Assembly: GCA_026413225.1 (NCBI GenBank)
Contig: CM048553.1
Span: 146,871,690-146,935,689, forward strand
Length of the DNA: 64,000 bases
Origin: Otis tarda
Lineage: Eukaryota; Chordata; Aves; Otidiformes; Otididae
Reading direction: 5' to 3'
Positions 38,268 to 59,580 of the stretch are shown here, piece by piece. Position 1 is the first letter of the stretch. Each line of letters begins with the position of its first letter. The position numbers and the translations under genes were made by a program. Below the pieces are notes generated by a model. That model searched no databases and was not told the origin of the DNA. It saw only the letters and a list, made by a program, of their open reading frames with translations.

Positions 38268-41200
38268 CTAGAATTTGAAATACAAAGATTATAATAAGTA
38301 TGAAATATTATTATGATACTGCATTTAAAATATATGTTTCTATGTATTTACAAATAAATTTTTATTTATATTTTATAGACATAAATATATACCTCCATGG
38401 GTGTGAATCCCTGTAATTACAAAATTACTTGATTCTCAAATAATTTCTTTTTACTTATCTTATATAAGTACGGAATAGAAATTATAATTATCTCAAGATT
38501 CCTCTTAGACTATGCTAAACTTCTAGTAACAAAATCATAAAACAAGAATAGGGAAACAAAAAGCTGCAAAACCTCGGTCATTTCTTATTTAAATTAAGGA
38601 ATTTGGAGGAAAACAAAGATCCTGATTAAAAAGACAATTTTCTTGTTTGCTTATAACAAGTGTTCATAAAATACTTCACATTTTTATGGTATCATCAGAG
38701 TTGTAACAGTTTTACTGTTGAATGAAAGCTCTAGTCAACAGGTTTATGTACATCTGACGTGAAGCCTTTCCCTGAGTTATAGAAATGTTGAAAGTTCACG
38801 TCAAGACTGCCTGATAGCTAAAATCTTCCTCAACTAGAAATGTTTAAGGAAATTCTAAGATAGAGGGTTAATGTTTTCTACTATCTGTTATAGGTCACTG
38901 TTAAAATAATCAACATAGTGATGATAATAAAACAATATCTAAGGTCATACATCTAAATCTTCATTTATATCGAGAACTTTTAGGAAGCTTTGAGTAACAC
39001 TATTTGCACAACAGGTCAGTTGTTTAAGTCTTTTAACAAGTGTTAGGAACTGTTTTATATTTTTAAAGGTTTTTAAGCTACTCTTCTGTGTAATATGAGA
39101 TGAGGGTATATTGTATTAATGATTTTCAACACAAAATATTTGAATTCTATAATTCTTGGAGCTGCACTCTTCAAGTTTCCACCCACGGATATTCAGCTTA
39201 TAGTTTTGTGTGACAACTTGCAAACAAACTGAACAGTTTTCTACACAAAAAAAAAATAATTCAAACATCATAATATTTTTGATCTGCATTATATTGTATT
39301 TAGTTACACTAATGTAAGTAAAGAAGAAATATTTGAAGAATCAGCTAGAAAGCTTTAATTCAGCTATGGAAGAACGTCATATTATAGCTCCACATTAGAG
39401 AGAATTATATTAAAAGATTTGTACAAATGATGTAAAGAATGTTTTTAGTAGAAGAGACATAACTTTCTAGTATTTATTTAAGCTTAAATAGCAGTCATAA
39501 GATGAGTTCTTACACAAAAGTAGTAAAATTGTCTGCTCCAAGTACCCAGAAGACAAAAAGTGACAAACTCACTATTTATGGACTCTATGGAAACTTAGGA
39601 CCCTGGAGTTGCAGAGAAAAACAGATCTTCCCTTTCCTTTGTTGGCACTGTATGTGTGTAAACTACACTGCTGGAGTGACTGGTTGGACATATCATTTTA
39701 CTAACAAAAGCGTGTACAGAACTGAATAGAGAAAAGAAGCAGAACTCGCTTACTTTGCTTTGAGAATTATGGTGTACGAGCAAATGCTTGTGTTAGCCTG
39801 ACACATCCAAGAAGCTGACCATATTTTGGTCACTTATGAAGGTAGTTCATGTGCCAATCTGTAGCTTTTTAGGTCATGCTTTCTACTTTTTACTTCCTTT
39901 CATATAGGACATACTTCCTTTCCTCCTCACAAACTTATTTAAAACCAATATAAGTAAGCACCTCATAGGAGCTGATCTGCACAATTCCTATATGCTTGTG
40001 GAAAAGAGAATGCAGCTATGGAGCCTCATTCTGAAGGCATATCTGGAGGGTCACAGAAAAGAGCAGAATTTTGCTTGGAAATGGAAAAGAGGAGAAATCT
40101 GGCAACTCATACTACCTATCCAACCTCTTGCTGAAGCAGCTAATTATGAACCACTCTCAGTTATTCAGGAGCCATTTTATCATTAATTAAGTTAACCAAG
40201 CTTAAACTGACACCTTTCATTTGAGAACAAGCAAACAAACTAATATACTAATGCCTAGTACATTGTGAACTTTTATAGCATGTATGTGCAAAAAGTATAT
40301 AGTCCTATGTATTTTGATGCTATCATAAACAGCAAATTAACTCAAGAAAGTATAAGAGCTAACTGTCTCATTCAAAATCACAGACTCAGAAGTCTAGGTT
40401 CTTCTCAGTAAAGGAGCCCGGCAGCCCTGTTTAAAAATAAATTACAAATAGTTCCAAATTATATTATGAAAAATAATTTCATAAGCTTCCAAAATACTTC
40501 ATGTCCAAGCTACTTACCTGACTTAACATCGTTCTAGTTTGAAAATAGTCTGCTACATATTTTTACAATAATTTAAAAATTTTCTTAATCAAGATTTTTT
40601 TTTGTTGTTTTGGGAATCCATATCTTACATTTTCCAGCATTATTTATCTAGATTATGAAGAAGTTGGGGTAGAGCCTATTAATTATTCTATACTTGCAAA
40701 ATCTTTACAATTACAGCTCAGTTTTCAGGAAGTTACTTGGCATTATGCCTAAAATAACTTTACAATGAAAAAATGAAAGTAGGCCTTTATATATGCCAAG
40801 TATAAATTACACATTCCTATTGTAAATGAAATGATGTGTTCTTTCCTAAGGCCTAATTATTACCGGGAATTATTACTCTTTTAATCTTAGGGAGGTTAAC
40901 CAGCAGCTCTTTTGACTGATGGTTACAGAAATAATTTTTCTGAATGAGTAATCACATCAGGAAGTGACAGTGATAGAATCAATGATATCATAACAGAACA
41001 TATTTTTATTACCTCATGCAGAGATCCAAGTAAGTGATTTTCACAGTTACAAGCCATCCTTCACCCACATGTGTAATAAATACTCAGTTGGCATTTAATT
41101 TTAATGAAAATAATGGTATTTAGACCACTTAAGTAAGTATACAACCATTGCTGCACTTACGAGGAATTCTAAGTTGCTGCAAATTTCTGATTCCAGCTGA

Positions 41201-42723
41201 TATGTGCATGATGATTGACAACTGTGTTTCTGAATGCCTATAGACATCAATGTCACATGACAATTCCTTCTAGCTCTAGAATGTGAACCATAAAGTGCCA
41301 TGTAACAAAAAGGAACCTGTCTTAGGGATGATGTGACAAAACTTGGTTACCTTATGTTTGCTGACATAGCATTTTCTGTTCATAATTCTTCTCCATAAAC
41401 GGAAAGGACAAGCATGCTGTACCTTTTGTATTTGAACATTCTATATTATTTATTATTAATATCATCATCAAAAAAATATAAATTTAAGGTTTTACTATAC
41501 ATTAGAAATTAAGAAATCAAGTTATCAAGGCTAATAATTAATATTTTCACATATTTTTAGATACAAAATAGAGAAATTCTATATGGCAATCTGTAAACTA
41601 TTTTAAAATAAGAAAGCATTTCAGATACACACTTTAAAAACAAAGTCTAAAATTGTCCTAAACTAGAATTATAGTTTGGTACAGTACACCTAAAGAAAGT
41701 ACCAGTTTGTATTCTGTAACAATTTGATTCACTATGATCCACATTTGAATCTCTGTCAAAGCAATGTTTGTTCATGTATGAGAAAAACATGTTAGATATG
41801 ATTAAAGTTTCCTATCTGCCCGTACAAAATTTGTCATAGTGAAAAAAAAATATTTTCATATTTTCATATGCATCACTTACAAATGCTTATCCCAAGACAT
41901 TTTAACACTTCTTTAATTTAATAGCAGAATTATTATAAGTGTTATTTTCAGTACAGTTTTTCTTATATTTTCGTGTACATTTTTAGGCTTTCTATTTGTA
42001 TTCCTTGATATTTTTGTCTATTTCTTTAATTTATTTAAAATTCACAAATGAGAAAATCTTTTTTTTTTTTTTTGCTTATGAAGACTGTGGAAAACTACAA
42101 TAAGTAGTCTTAGATTTCATCTAAACAGGATTTTTCCCCCAGACAAATATACGTACATATTAGTTGTAAAGAAATTTTTGATGAACCTAGTCTGAATTTG
42201 CAATTCAAATAAATGTATCATTATTTATTAAGTGATATTTTACATTAAGCTTTGATTTCTGGTGCATAGCTCTAAACATCACAGGTTATAAGAACTTGAT
42301 CTTTGTTCTCGTTGTGGGAAAAAATTTCCCTTTGATTTTAATGAGAGAAATTTAAGGGATTAAATTAAGTGTTCGCATTTTCTAGTTTCTGTCACATTTT
42401 AGATTGCAATGACAGGTTAGTTAAAGAAAAGAGACTCATTGAGCAAGATAATAACACATAGATTGTCCTTGTCTGCAACCACTTCCTAAAAGTTTGTAGT
42501 GGAAGGTTCAGATACTGAAAAATTCTTCCAGCCCTTTGGATTTTAGTGCAAGATTTTACCCAAGAAGCACTATGTTAATATTTGTTATTAGTTTTTAACC
42601 ATTTATTTGCCATGTGCAGTAAAAAAAAAAAAAAAAAAAAAAGCACATTCTGAAACTGTAGCTAACATTGATTTATAGCTGAATACACTAAAGAGACAAA
42701 GGCAGGATTAAAAAAAAAAAAAG

Positions 42724-43262
42724 GTTTGGAATATGTGACACTCCATCTGGAGTATTATAGCCATCTCTGGGGTCCTCAGGACAAGAAGCACATGGACCTG
42801 TTGGAATGGGTGCAGAGGAAGATCACAAAAATGATCAGAGGGCTGGAACACCTCTCCTATGCAAAACAGCTAAGACAGTTGGGGTTATTCAGCCTGGAGA
42901 ACGGAAGGCTCTCAGGAAGACCTTATTGCGGCCTTTCAATATATCAGATAAATAAAAAAGGTGGAGAGAGACTTTTTATGAAGACCTGTACAGACAGGAC
43001 AAGCGGCAACGGTTTTAAACTGAGATGGTACGTTTACACTGGACATAAGGAAGACTTTTTTTTATTATGAGGATGGTGAGACACTGGATCAAGTTGCCCA
43101 GAGTTGTGGTTGCCCCATCCCTGGAAGTGTTCAAGGTCACAATGGACAGGGCTTTGAGCAAGCTGATCTAGTGGAATATGTCTGTGCCCATGGTTAGGGG
43201 TTGGACTAGACAATCTTTAAAGGTGCCTCCTGACCCGAAGCATTCTATGATTCTATAATTTA
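42724..43262 (+). mobile_element. CR1 LINE 3' fragment
   Basis: Plus-strand CR1 with a partly open RT C-terminus ([49 protein letters not shown]). A 3' UTR follows, ending AAGCATTCTATGATTCTATA. A frameshift after the FSLENGRL block breaks the frame. An A run lies just upstream. Confidence 0.85.
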
Positions 43263-44148
43263 CTAATGATGTAAAGAAACTTGGATTTTCAGTGTGAAAT
43301 TGGTATAGCAGTTCTGTCAGATTTGCATATAGTTGTTTTGGTTTTTTTTTTTCACCTCTTGTTTTGGCATAGCTGTAACTCAAGAAAAAATGGGTCACTT
43401 GTTTTCTTCCTATTTTCTGCCTTTGAAGATATCTAATTACTCTGAATTACATAGGCCTGTATAAGGTCCAAAATTCCACTGATTTCTTTAACCTATATAA
43501 TGGAAACATGATGATAACAAGAATGTCCACCCAATATTTATTGAGAATTAAAACTGATAATATGATTAACCTCTATCACAATCCATATTTACATACTCTA
43601 AGATAAGAAATAGGATTTAGCCAAGTTCTCAGATTTGTGTATGACTTGGATTTCTGTTTGTCATTTGATCACTGCTGCTAAAGTGAATCACACTGAAGTT
43701 GTGAATCAGAACATTCCTAAGCATTAAGTTGTTCAGAAAGTACATCTCTATTTGGGGAGACCTAATCTATGACAAGGATAAAGTGGAGTTCCCTCAAAAC
43801 TGAGCATCCTATCCTGAAATTATGTGGAGCCCACTTGGCCTTATTATAAAGATGAATGTATTATGCAATTAAGATATACTTGAGGTGCTATCAAGTCAGT
43901 AGATATTTTGCAAGTTGAAAAAAAACAATGAACCCATCATCTTGAAGAGATAATGATGCAAAGTTTCCCTGTGGAAATTAATACTCTTTCCATAAGCCAC
44001 ATCATAGAAAATATTTTCAAAATAAACCAATTCCTTTAACATTCTATTGAATGTGCCATTTCCTATTCATGTTAAATATCACTGAGAAAGTCTACGTCTC
44101 CCAAATTATTTTCTTGCTAGTAAAGTTTTTAGTTACTTTGGTTTTACT

Positions 44149-44169
44149 TTTTTTTTTTTTTTTTTTTTA
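44149..44169. repeat. Poly-T run next to a sushi exon
   Basis: An uninterrupted T run of about 20 bases, 120 bp to the left of the exon at 44290. On the minus (sense) strand it is a poly-A just downstream of the donor. Confidence 0.85.
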
Positions 44170-44251
44170 CTTCTATTGACATAGCACTTCAGTGTTATAC
44201 ATAGTTTTTCAGATTTTAAATTTGCCTTCTGACAAGATCAAAATAAATTCA

Positions 44252-51524
<7,273 letters not shown>

Positions 51525-51710
51525 TAATGCATTCAGGTAGAGGTTTGTCCCAGTGGCCATTTGGTTGACAAACTAAAACTGAAGAGCCAAACAAAAAATA
51601 TCCAGGATTACAGTCATAAAATACCACTGTGCCATATGTGAAATTTCCATGTTCAATTTTACTTTCTCTTATGGAATTTGCAGGAATTCCAGGATCAGAA
51701 CAATTGACCA
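51525..51710 (-). CDS. CSMD3: CSMD3 exon: sushi domain 3 of the window
   Basis: A 186-bp phase 1-1 exon encoding one sushi domain of 62 residues, four longer than the commonest size here. Cysteines fall at 4, 34, 48 and 61 and Trp at 54 (HWDKPLPEC). The extra residues lie between C1 and C2, where IEHGNFTYG adds an NFT N-glycosylation sequon at residue 23. The acceptor is TTTAG/TG and the donor A/GTAAGT. The split codon with the next exon gives Met (CI-M-IDC). The open frame runs upstream into the intron, but the AG boundary and the domain start place the exon edge at 51710. Confidence 0.96.
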
Positions 51711-52111
51711 CTAAAAAGAAAAAGAGCATAAACTTGAGAGTTACATAAATGCATTCTACTAAAATGGTTTTTAAATGGTCTCCCACCCTTTGTATGAGAA
51801 ACTTCCAATGTGCTGCTACTCTGATTTTATATACGCTAGTTTTATACATAATGATACTGAATTAGGAAGATTATATGAGACGAGGAGATGCTAAAACCAG
51901 GAGATTCTAAATGCAGAGTAAATAAAAGGAAATGTTTCTTCACAGAGTGTAAAGATACTCTAAATGTATTTGCCACTAAAAGTAACTGGACATACCAATA
52001 TATTCAATTTATATTCTTGCCGTGACATAAGCTATTGCTCACAGTTGAAAACAGGTTATAAGGCTAGATGTGCCTTTGATTTAATCTATACAGCCATGCA
52101 AATACTATGTT

Positions 52112-52138
52112 CCTATACTAATATTTTATTAGTATAGG
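52112..52138. repeat. Perfect 12-bp fold-back with a nearby direct copy
   Basis: CCTATACTAATA (52112-52123) and its exact reverse complement (52127-52138) surround a TTT loop. The word TTCCTATACTAATATTTT then recurs at 52152-52169. It is AT-rich and intronic. Confidence 0.85.
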
Positions 52139-53383
52139 ACTGCAAATACAGTTCCTATACTAATATTTTGATAATGGAGTACTTAGGAGGTAGATGTTTT
52201 GAGCTAAAGGGCACATGATCAGTTAGGTAAGATTTTGGTGATTTTGCTAAAATAGGGAAATATACCAACAAATGGGCATGTGCTTTTCAAAATACAGGTA
52301 TACTTTGATGGCTGAAAATACTGATGGATTTTTTGAGTCCTCAGCTACTTTAGTATTCGTATGTTTGAAAATCACTGAAGATAGATTTTTTTTTTTTAAA
52401 TTTACACTTGTCTATTGAGGGGAATATAATAATTATTTAGGGAGCCATGGAGATTTTTTTTTTTTAATAGTTTCCATGCAATAGACTCCTCTGGTCAAGT
52501 ATACACATCATTATCTATTTAAAAAATAACAACTCCTCAAATTTCCAAGGACCTTTTTGCTGATGAGGAGTGATCACTTCTCAAATTGATCAAAGGAAGG
52601 ACACCTATCAGAAGGAAAATATAGTAAATAAAATTACTGTAAGCACATAACATAACTTAGGCTGTGTACAGATGAAAATCCATAGAAGCTGCTGGGAAGA
52701 TGCTGAAAAACAAGCAATAAAATTTCTGCATGTATGCAAGCAGGTTACAGCAAAAAGTACATTTTATAAATGAAGAAAATTAAAACATTTTAAAAGCACA
52801 TAAAAACAGACTGATAAAGGACAATGGTGATAAAATGTTTTTAAAAGTGCTATGAAAACTCAAACAGAACTAATTTCATAATATTCTCTTATTTTCAGTT
52901 TAAGAATTTTAAATATAAAATCCAGAAGTGTTGAGAACCAATCCAAAAGGATTATGCTAACAAATTAGAATAAGAAATTAAAAAGACAAGATAAGCAGCC
53001 AGATCAGTTGAAACATAAAAGGAAAATAAGGTGTGTTTTCTTGTGCACCTACTGGAACTCTGGAACTGGAAAATGCAGAGAACATTATCTCAGGATTTAA
53101 GCTCTTAATTATCTCTGCATAATTTTGTGTAAGGAATTTGTAGAAATCATTTTTAAAAATCAATACAAACTAAAGGCACATGAGAAAGTTTCTCTGCAAT
53201 GGTTATCTTGGCAACCTTCTGAATGTAGAACAGATCTAACTGAAGAATGAAACATCTTTAATAATTTGGTACCTGTTAGTCAGAGAGGCATAATTTTGTC
53301 TTGACAGTTTCCTTTCACCTTCAGATTTTATTCAACCTTAGTTTTCCAACTTAGTTTGAAATTGCAAATGCTTGCATTCTTAC

Positions 53384-53557
53384 CTTTGCATATTGGTGGT
53401 GGGTGGCTCCACTGCCTATTAGCCTGACACTGTGCTTTGGTTGGTCCTTGCATAACATACCCCGTATTACATGAGAATGTCACAATGTCATTGAAGTTGA
53501 AACCATTTCCACTTGTTCTTCCATAGATAGGACTACCAGGGTGACCACAGCTAACAG
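53384..53557 (-). CDS. CSMD3: CSMD3 exon: sushi domain 2 of the window
   Basis: A 174-bp phase 1-1 exon encoding a complete sushi domain that opens [13 protein letters not shown]. Cysteines fall at residues 4, 30, 44 and 57 and Trp at 50. The Trp is followed by SHPPPIC instead of the usual SGxxPxC, which matches my memory of this repeat in CSMD proteins. The acceptor is TAG/CT and the donor G/GTAAGA. Joined to the exon at 55602 it reads CV-P-VSC across the split codon, and joined to the exon at 51710 it reads CK-V-VNC. The extracellular face is inferred from its place in the tandem sushi array. Confidence 0.96.
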
Positions 53558-54861
53558 CTAGCAAAGCACAAAATAAAGAAACAAAATTATATAATAGTAT
53601 TTTAACATTTTGGTATTATAAGATACTGAGTAATTTCCATGGAAAATTCACATTTCTCTGAACTGAGAACTAAGACATATTTTAGCAAATGTTCAAGCAC
53701 TTATTTAAATATTTAAATAAATTGAATAGAATTAGCCATGCAGTAATCAAGGCAAATGAAGAAAACTATTCTGAAGAATCAGGAGAAAAGCAAGCAATTG
53801 ATTTTCATTACATATAGCCTGAAATCGAAAGGACATATTTCAATGCGTTAGTTCCTCAGGAAATGTTTCTTATAAATATGCCTTAATATTAACTCACTCT
53901 GTTTTATCTTGGAATTAATTCATATTCATATCATGAAATTATTTTAATTAAATATATTCATTTTTCTGGCATCAGAAATTTTTATATAAGGAACTGCATT
54001 TTTTTTCCCAAAAGAATAATTGGAATTGTACACTAAACTGTTGTTATTTATAAACTAATAACAATACAAATTATTCTTGTGAAAATAGAAGTATAAATTT
54101 GCATAAATTTTTGTTAATACCTATGCTTTTACAGTAGCAATACACAACAGTAGTAATACATCTGCCCACTGTATAAGCAAGAGAAAAGGAGAATTCAAAA
54201 GTGAAAAAGTCAGAATCACTAAATTTAAACACATGATCTTTAAAAGCTGATCAAAATATCTAAAGTCAAATAAAGAAAGAAATTTGAGACTACTTTTCTA
54301 CACTTAATTTGAATCTTTGATCTGAAATGGAGCTGCTCCTAAAAGTAGCCTTTTGCTTTTTCCCAAGTCTTGTGCCCTTTTCTGAAGTGCTGTATTGCAC
54401 ATCCCCCTGTATTCAAACAAGCAGCTTCTATTTGATTAAAGGAAGAAAATAAATCCATTTTCTGTACTGTTAGCACATCCAAAACTGTTTTTTTTCAGTT
54501 CTAACATTCATTTTAATTTAGAAATTCTTGACTAATGGTGTCTAAGTTTATTGCCTTAACAGTTACTTATAAAGAAGTGTGCTGGTCTGAAATGCAATAT
54601 AAAGAAGGAATCTGTTACTAGATCATAAAGTGAAAATAAAATTAAGAAATACAATTATTATAGTAGTGTTATGTATACCTAACTCTATGTAAAACAAAGT
54701 AAAGAGTGAGTAGTAAGCGTAACAAATTAACTGTGTGTTATGATCCATCATTCAGACAGTTTATGCTACAAAAATGTAGCTATAAAACTAGAATATTTGG
54801 AGGCAAACTAATGCATTTTTGATACACTGATATTAATGAACCTGAATTATTGAGACATAGT

Positions 54862-54950
54862 TGTAGAATCATAGAATCATAGAATCACATGATTGGATGG
54901 AACCTATAAGATCATCTAGTCCAACTGTCTTCCCACTACCATTGTTGTAA
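54862..54950 (-). mobile_element. CR1 LINE 3' tail remnant
   Basis: Reverse-complement tail of repeated ATAGAATC units followed by GATTGGATGGAACCTATAAG and ATCATCTAGTCCAACTGTC. This is only the extreme 3' end of a CR1-type element. The right limit is uncertain. Confidence 0.7.
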
Positions 54951-55596
54951 TTTGCCTGAGAATCCTTTCTGAACTCTCAAATTTTCCTAAATGTAATATA
55001 GTATTTTCTGTTATTACATAATGGTAATGTGATATGTTGACACACTTAGCACACACCAGGAGTCTCATTAACAAAATACAGAATTCATGCCAAAAAAAAG
55101 CCAAAACCCCAACAATAAAACAAAATAACTATCTCTGGCAGGAGAAGGGAAAAAAAAAAGTATGTTTGTTGAAGTAAACACTTTAAACATCAGTGCTGGC
55201 AATGTAATTCAAAAGCATCTACTTACCCAACTACTGCAGTCAAAGTAAATGTACATTAAATATTTTCAAAAGTCAATTATTGACACAAAGCCATTTTCAA
55301 GTTTGAGTATCTGAGTGTCTAAGCCCCATGACTTTTTTTAAGAAGCATCATATTCATGTATAAATGACAGGTATTTAGTAGTCAAAAGATGCAATAATCC
55401 CATGGGATTTTTTAAGTGACAACATTAAACTTCACCTGGTAGATGAGTCACAGATTTTAAGTATACACATAATTTTGAGGATCTGCTTTAAATCTGTCTT
55501 TTTTAAAAAAAATGAATACTAAGTTGTAAAGTCACTCCTTATCTTGGCTGACACAGACATTCCTGTAACATAAATCAGTATGTGCTGCCATGCTTA

Positions 55597-55794
<198 letters not shown>

Positions 55795-56113
55795 TTAAAA
55801 AAAAAAAAAAAGAAAAAAAATCAGTAAATATGCCAGACAGATTTTAAATACACCTCCTCAATTAAAACAAAAAAAACGATAAACATTTAAATTTTTTTAT
55901 TGACTTCATTCAAAGATTTATTTTTACTAACTTGGGGAAAACTGCAGTATTGCATTTCTATAGATAGGACTGTACACTTCTAAAAAATTGCAAAAAGATA
56001 GCATAGCAAAGAGATCACATCATACATGTTATTGAGTTTTGGTTCAAAAATATGAAAAACTTTTCATTAAAACCTGTAAAATTCTACATTAGAATAAATA
56101 AATTTAATATAAA

Positions 56114-56163
56114 TATTATAAATCTCAATTTATTATAAATCTCAATCTATTATAAACATCAAT
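56114..56163. repeat. Short AT-rich tandem repeat, about three copies
   Basis: A unit close to TATTATAAATCTCAAT is repeated three times with small changes. Intronic simple tandem repeat. Confidence 0.75.
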
Positions 56164-57293
56164 CCATGTGGATGTCATAAATGTAGCCTTCTTAAAATGG
56201 AAACATTAGCTTGCACAATTTATTGCTGGAATCTGACTGGATTGTCTTCCATTCTTTCTCTTCTGTTGATCTCAGAGGAATCCCAAAGAGATTAACACAT
56301 TTGGGCTAAAGGTAGTCAGCGCAACTACATCCAAACGTCCTGCAACTAAAAACCTTTCTATGTCTTCGTCTAATCTTCTACTTCGTATTCTCAAAATATG
56401 AGAAATACTTTATTTAACTATGAAAGTCACCATCAGACATTTAATCTGAGAGGCAGAGAAGAATGAACCATGTGTCATTTGTTACTATTTTACTTAGAGA
56501 ACTCTGGAAAATGGGCACTGTGATTCAGCAAATAATGTGGGAATGGAAAATTCTCTAAGAACAGTTGACCTCATGGAGACCTCATGACATATGGCAGAGA
56601 ACTCACTGTAAGAACAAGTGATGCAAGCAGAAAAATAAGTGGTGTTTCAGCTAGTACTTTAGTGAAAAAAAAAAAATACTACCATCCACCCAAACTCCTC
56701 TACTCTCCTTTACTCCCCTACTTCTCAAAAAAAAAAAACCCACAAACAAACCCTCAAAACACGAGGTTGCTAACAACAAAGGACATTTGGAAGCAATATA
56801 GTTTGGATTATTTTTTCCTTTGAATTTTTAACTGTTTATAATACTCTTATGTAATTTTTAGAATTTTGCCTCATTCTTTCAAGACTAGAAAATTCCTACT
56901 AAAAAAAAAATTGCAAATCTGAGATTTTCTTAAAGCTTGCATCTGGCACCTTAAGCCTCATATAGTATTTCATTGTATGAATCATGATAAAACATTCAGA
57001 ATTTACAATATAGGTAGCACATGATCCTTCACACAGATTAAATTAATGAGTGCAATTTGACTTCTATATAACGAATGGGAGTCCAAATCTGGTACTGTTC
57101 AAGGGTACATTCCCCTCTTGTTTGTCTTCTCCCCATTTCCATCAGTGCTACATAAGGACTAGACATACTTGAAATTTGTTTTATGTTTTCTGGGATAAGA
57201 TGGTATAACACATGTTTATAAAAGTTTCATCACAAAAATTTTTGAGTCTCCAGGAAATTAGTAATTTGTCCAGTACATAGAAGACTTTCTTGA

Positions 57294-59580
57294 ACAGGTC
57301 ACAAAGGGCCCAAGTTCCCTATCCTATCACATTTCTGTGACTTCCACCCTGATATCTGTTGGAAGGACAACACAGCAGGGTACAAGCAATCCAGGAGGTT
57401 CCTGGAATGCACGCATGATGACTTCCTCCTGCAACTGATAAAGGAGCCAACGAGGAGGGGTGCCATGCTGGACCTTGTTATTACAAACAGGGAGAGGCTG
57501 GTGGGCAATGTTGAAATCAAGGGCAGTCTTGGCTGCAGTGATCTGAGATGGTGGAGTTCAAGATCCTTAGGGCAGCAAGTAAAGTGTGCAGCAGGCTCAC
57601 TACCCTGGTCTTCAGGAGGGCAGACTTTGGCCTCTTCAGGGATCTGCTGGGCAAAGCACAATGGGATAAAGCCCTGGAGTGAAGAGGGGCCCAAGAAAGT
57701 TAGTTGATATTTAAGGAGCACTTCCTCCAAGCTCAGGAGCGATGTGTCCCAAGGAAGAGCAAGTCAGGCAAAAATTCCAGGAGGCTTCCGTGGATGAATA
57801 AGGAGCTCCTGGACCAACTGAAAGTAAAGAAAGAAGCCTACAGAGGGTGGAAGCAAGGACAGGTAGCCTGGAAGGATTACAGAGAGGTTGTCCAAGCAGC
57901 CAGGGACCAGGTAAGGAAGGCTAAAGCCCTGACAGAATTCAATCCAGGCAGGGACATCAAAAGCAACAAGAAAAGATTCTGTAGGTACATCAGGGGTAAA
58001 AGGAAGAACAGGGAGAATGTGGGCACTCTCCAAAAGGAAATGTAAGACCTGGTTACCCAGGATATGGAAAAGGTTAAGGTACTCAATGACTTTTTTGGCT
58101 CTAGTAATGTCGCCCAAGTCACAGAAGGCAAAAGCAGGGACTGGGAGAATGAAGAACTGTGCACTGCAGCAGAAAAACAGGCTTGGGACCATCTAAGGAA
58201 CCTGAAGGTGCACAAGTCCATGGGACCTGATGAGATGCATCCGCAGGTTCTGAGGGAACTGGTGGATGAAGTTGCCAAGTCGCTGGCCATCATATTTGAG
58301 AAGGCATGCCAGTCTGGTGAGGCTCCTGACAACTGGAAAAGGGGAAACACAAGTCCCATTTTCAAAAAGGGAAACAAGGAAGACCTGGGGAACTACAGGC
58401 CAGTCAGCCTCATCTCTCTCCCCGGCAAGACCATGGAGCAGATTCTCCTGGAAACTATGCTAAGGGACATGGAATATGAAGAGGTGACTGATGATATCCA
58501 ACATGGCTTCATAAGGGCAAATCATTCCTGACCAATTTGGTGGCCTGCTGTGACAGGGTTAAGACATCAGTGGATAAGGGAAGAGCAACTGACATCATCT
58601 ACCCGAACCTGTGCAAGGCATTTGGCACTGTCCCACACAATATCCTTGTTTCTGAACCAAAGAGATATGGATTTGACAGACAGACCATTCAGTGGATAAG
58701 GAATGCAGTCGACACACTGGATAGAAAGGATGCCAGAGGGACCTTGACAGGCTGGAGATGTGGGCCCATATAAACCTCATGAAGTTCAACCAGGCCAAGT
58801 GCAAGGTCCTGCACATGGGTCAGGGCAATCCCAAACATAATATACAGGCTGGGTGGAGAATGGATTGACAGCAGCTCTGTGGCAAAGGACTTCGGGGTAC
58901 TGCTTGACGAGAAGCTTGACTTGAGCCGGCAGTGTGCACTTGCAGCCTAGAAAGCCAACCACGTCCCGGGCTGCATCAAGAGGAGTGTGGCCAGCAGGTT
59001 GAGGGAGGTGATTCTCCCTCTCTGTTCCACTCTTTTGAGACCCCACCTGCAGTATCCGGAGCCCCCACCATAAGAAGGATCTGTTGGAATAAGTCCAGAG
59101 CAGGGCCACAACGATGATAAGAGGGCTGGAGCACCTCTCCTATGAGGACAGGCTGAGAGAGTTGGGGCTGTTCAGCCTGGAGAAGAGGAGGCTCCAGGGA
59201 GACCTTATATCAGTCTTCCAGTACCTAAAGGGATATTATAAGAAAGATGAGGAAAATTTCTTTAGCAGGACCTGTTGTGATAGGATGAGGGGTAATGGCT
59301 TTAAAATAGAATGAAGGAGATATAGGCTTGATATAAGGAAAAAATTTTTTACAATGAGAGTTGTGGAACTGGTTGCCCAGAGAGGTGGTGGATGCTCCAT
59401 CCCTGGAAACATTCAAGGCCAGGTTGGACAGGGCTCTGATCAACCTGGTCGATTTGAAAATATTCCTGCTTCTTGCAGGGGAGTTGTACTGGATGACCTT
59501 TAAATGTCCCTTCCAACCCTATCTCTTCTATGATTCTATAATTCTATGTTTCTATGATTTTATTATTCTATTCTATGATA
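57294..59580 (+). mobile_element. Long CR1 LINE copy (ORF2 with internal deletion)
   Basis: A plus-strand CR1 from the endonuclease C-part ([12 protein letters not shown]-type region near 57440) through the linker (57704-58045) and RT N-part (58064-58531: [42 protein letters not shown]). The catalytic RT segment is missing: WIRN near 58700 is followed directly by the VDTLDRKDARGTLTGW region, so no FADD box remains. Then come the RT C-terminus and a 3' tail of ATTCTATG units ending at about 59580. It is non-autonomous and dead. Confidence 0.92.
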
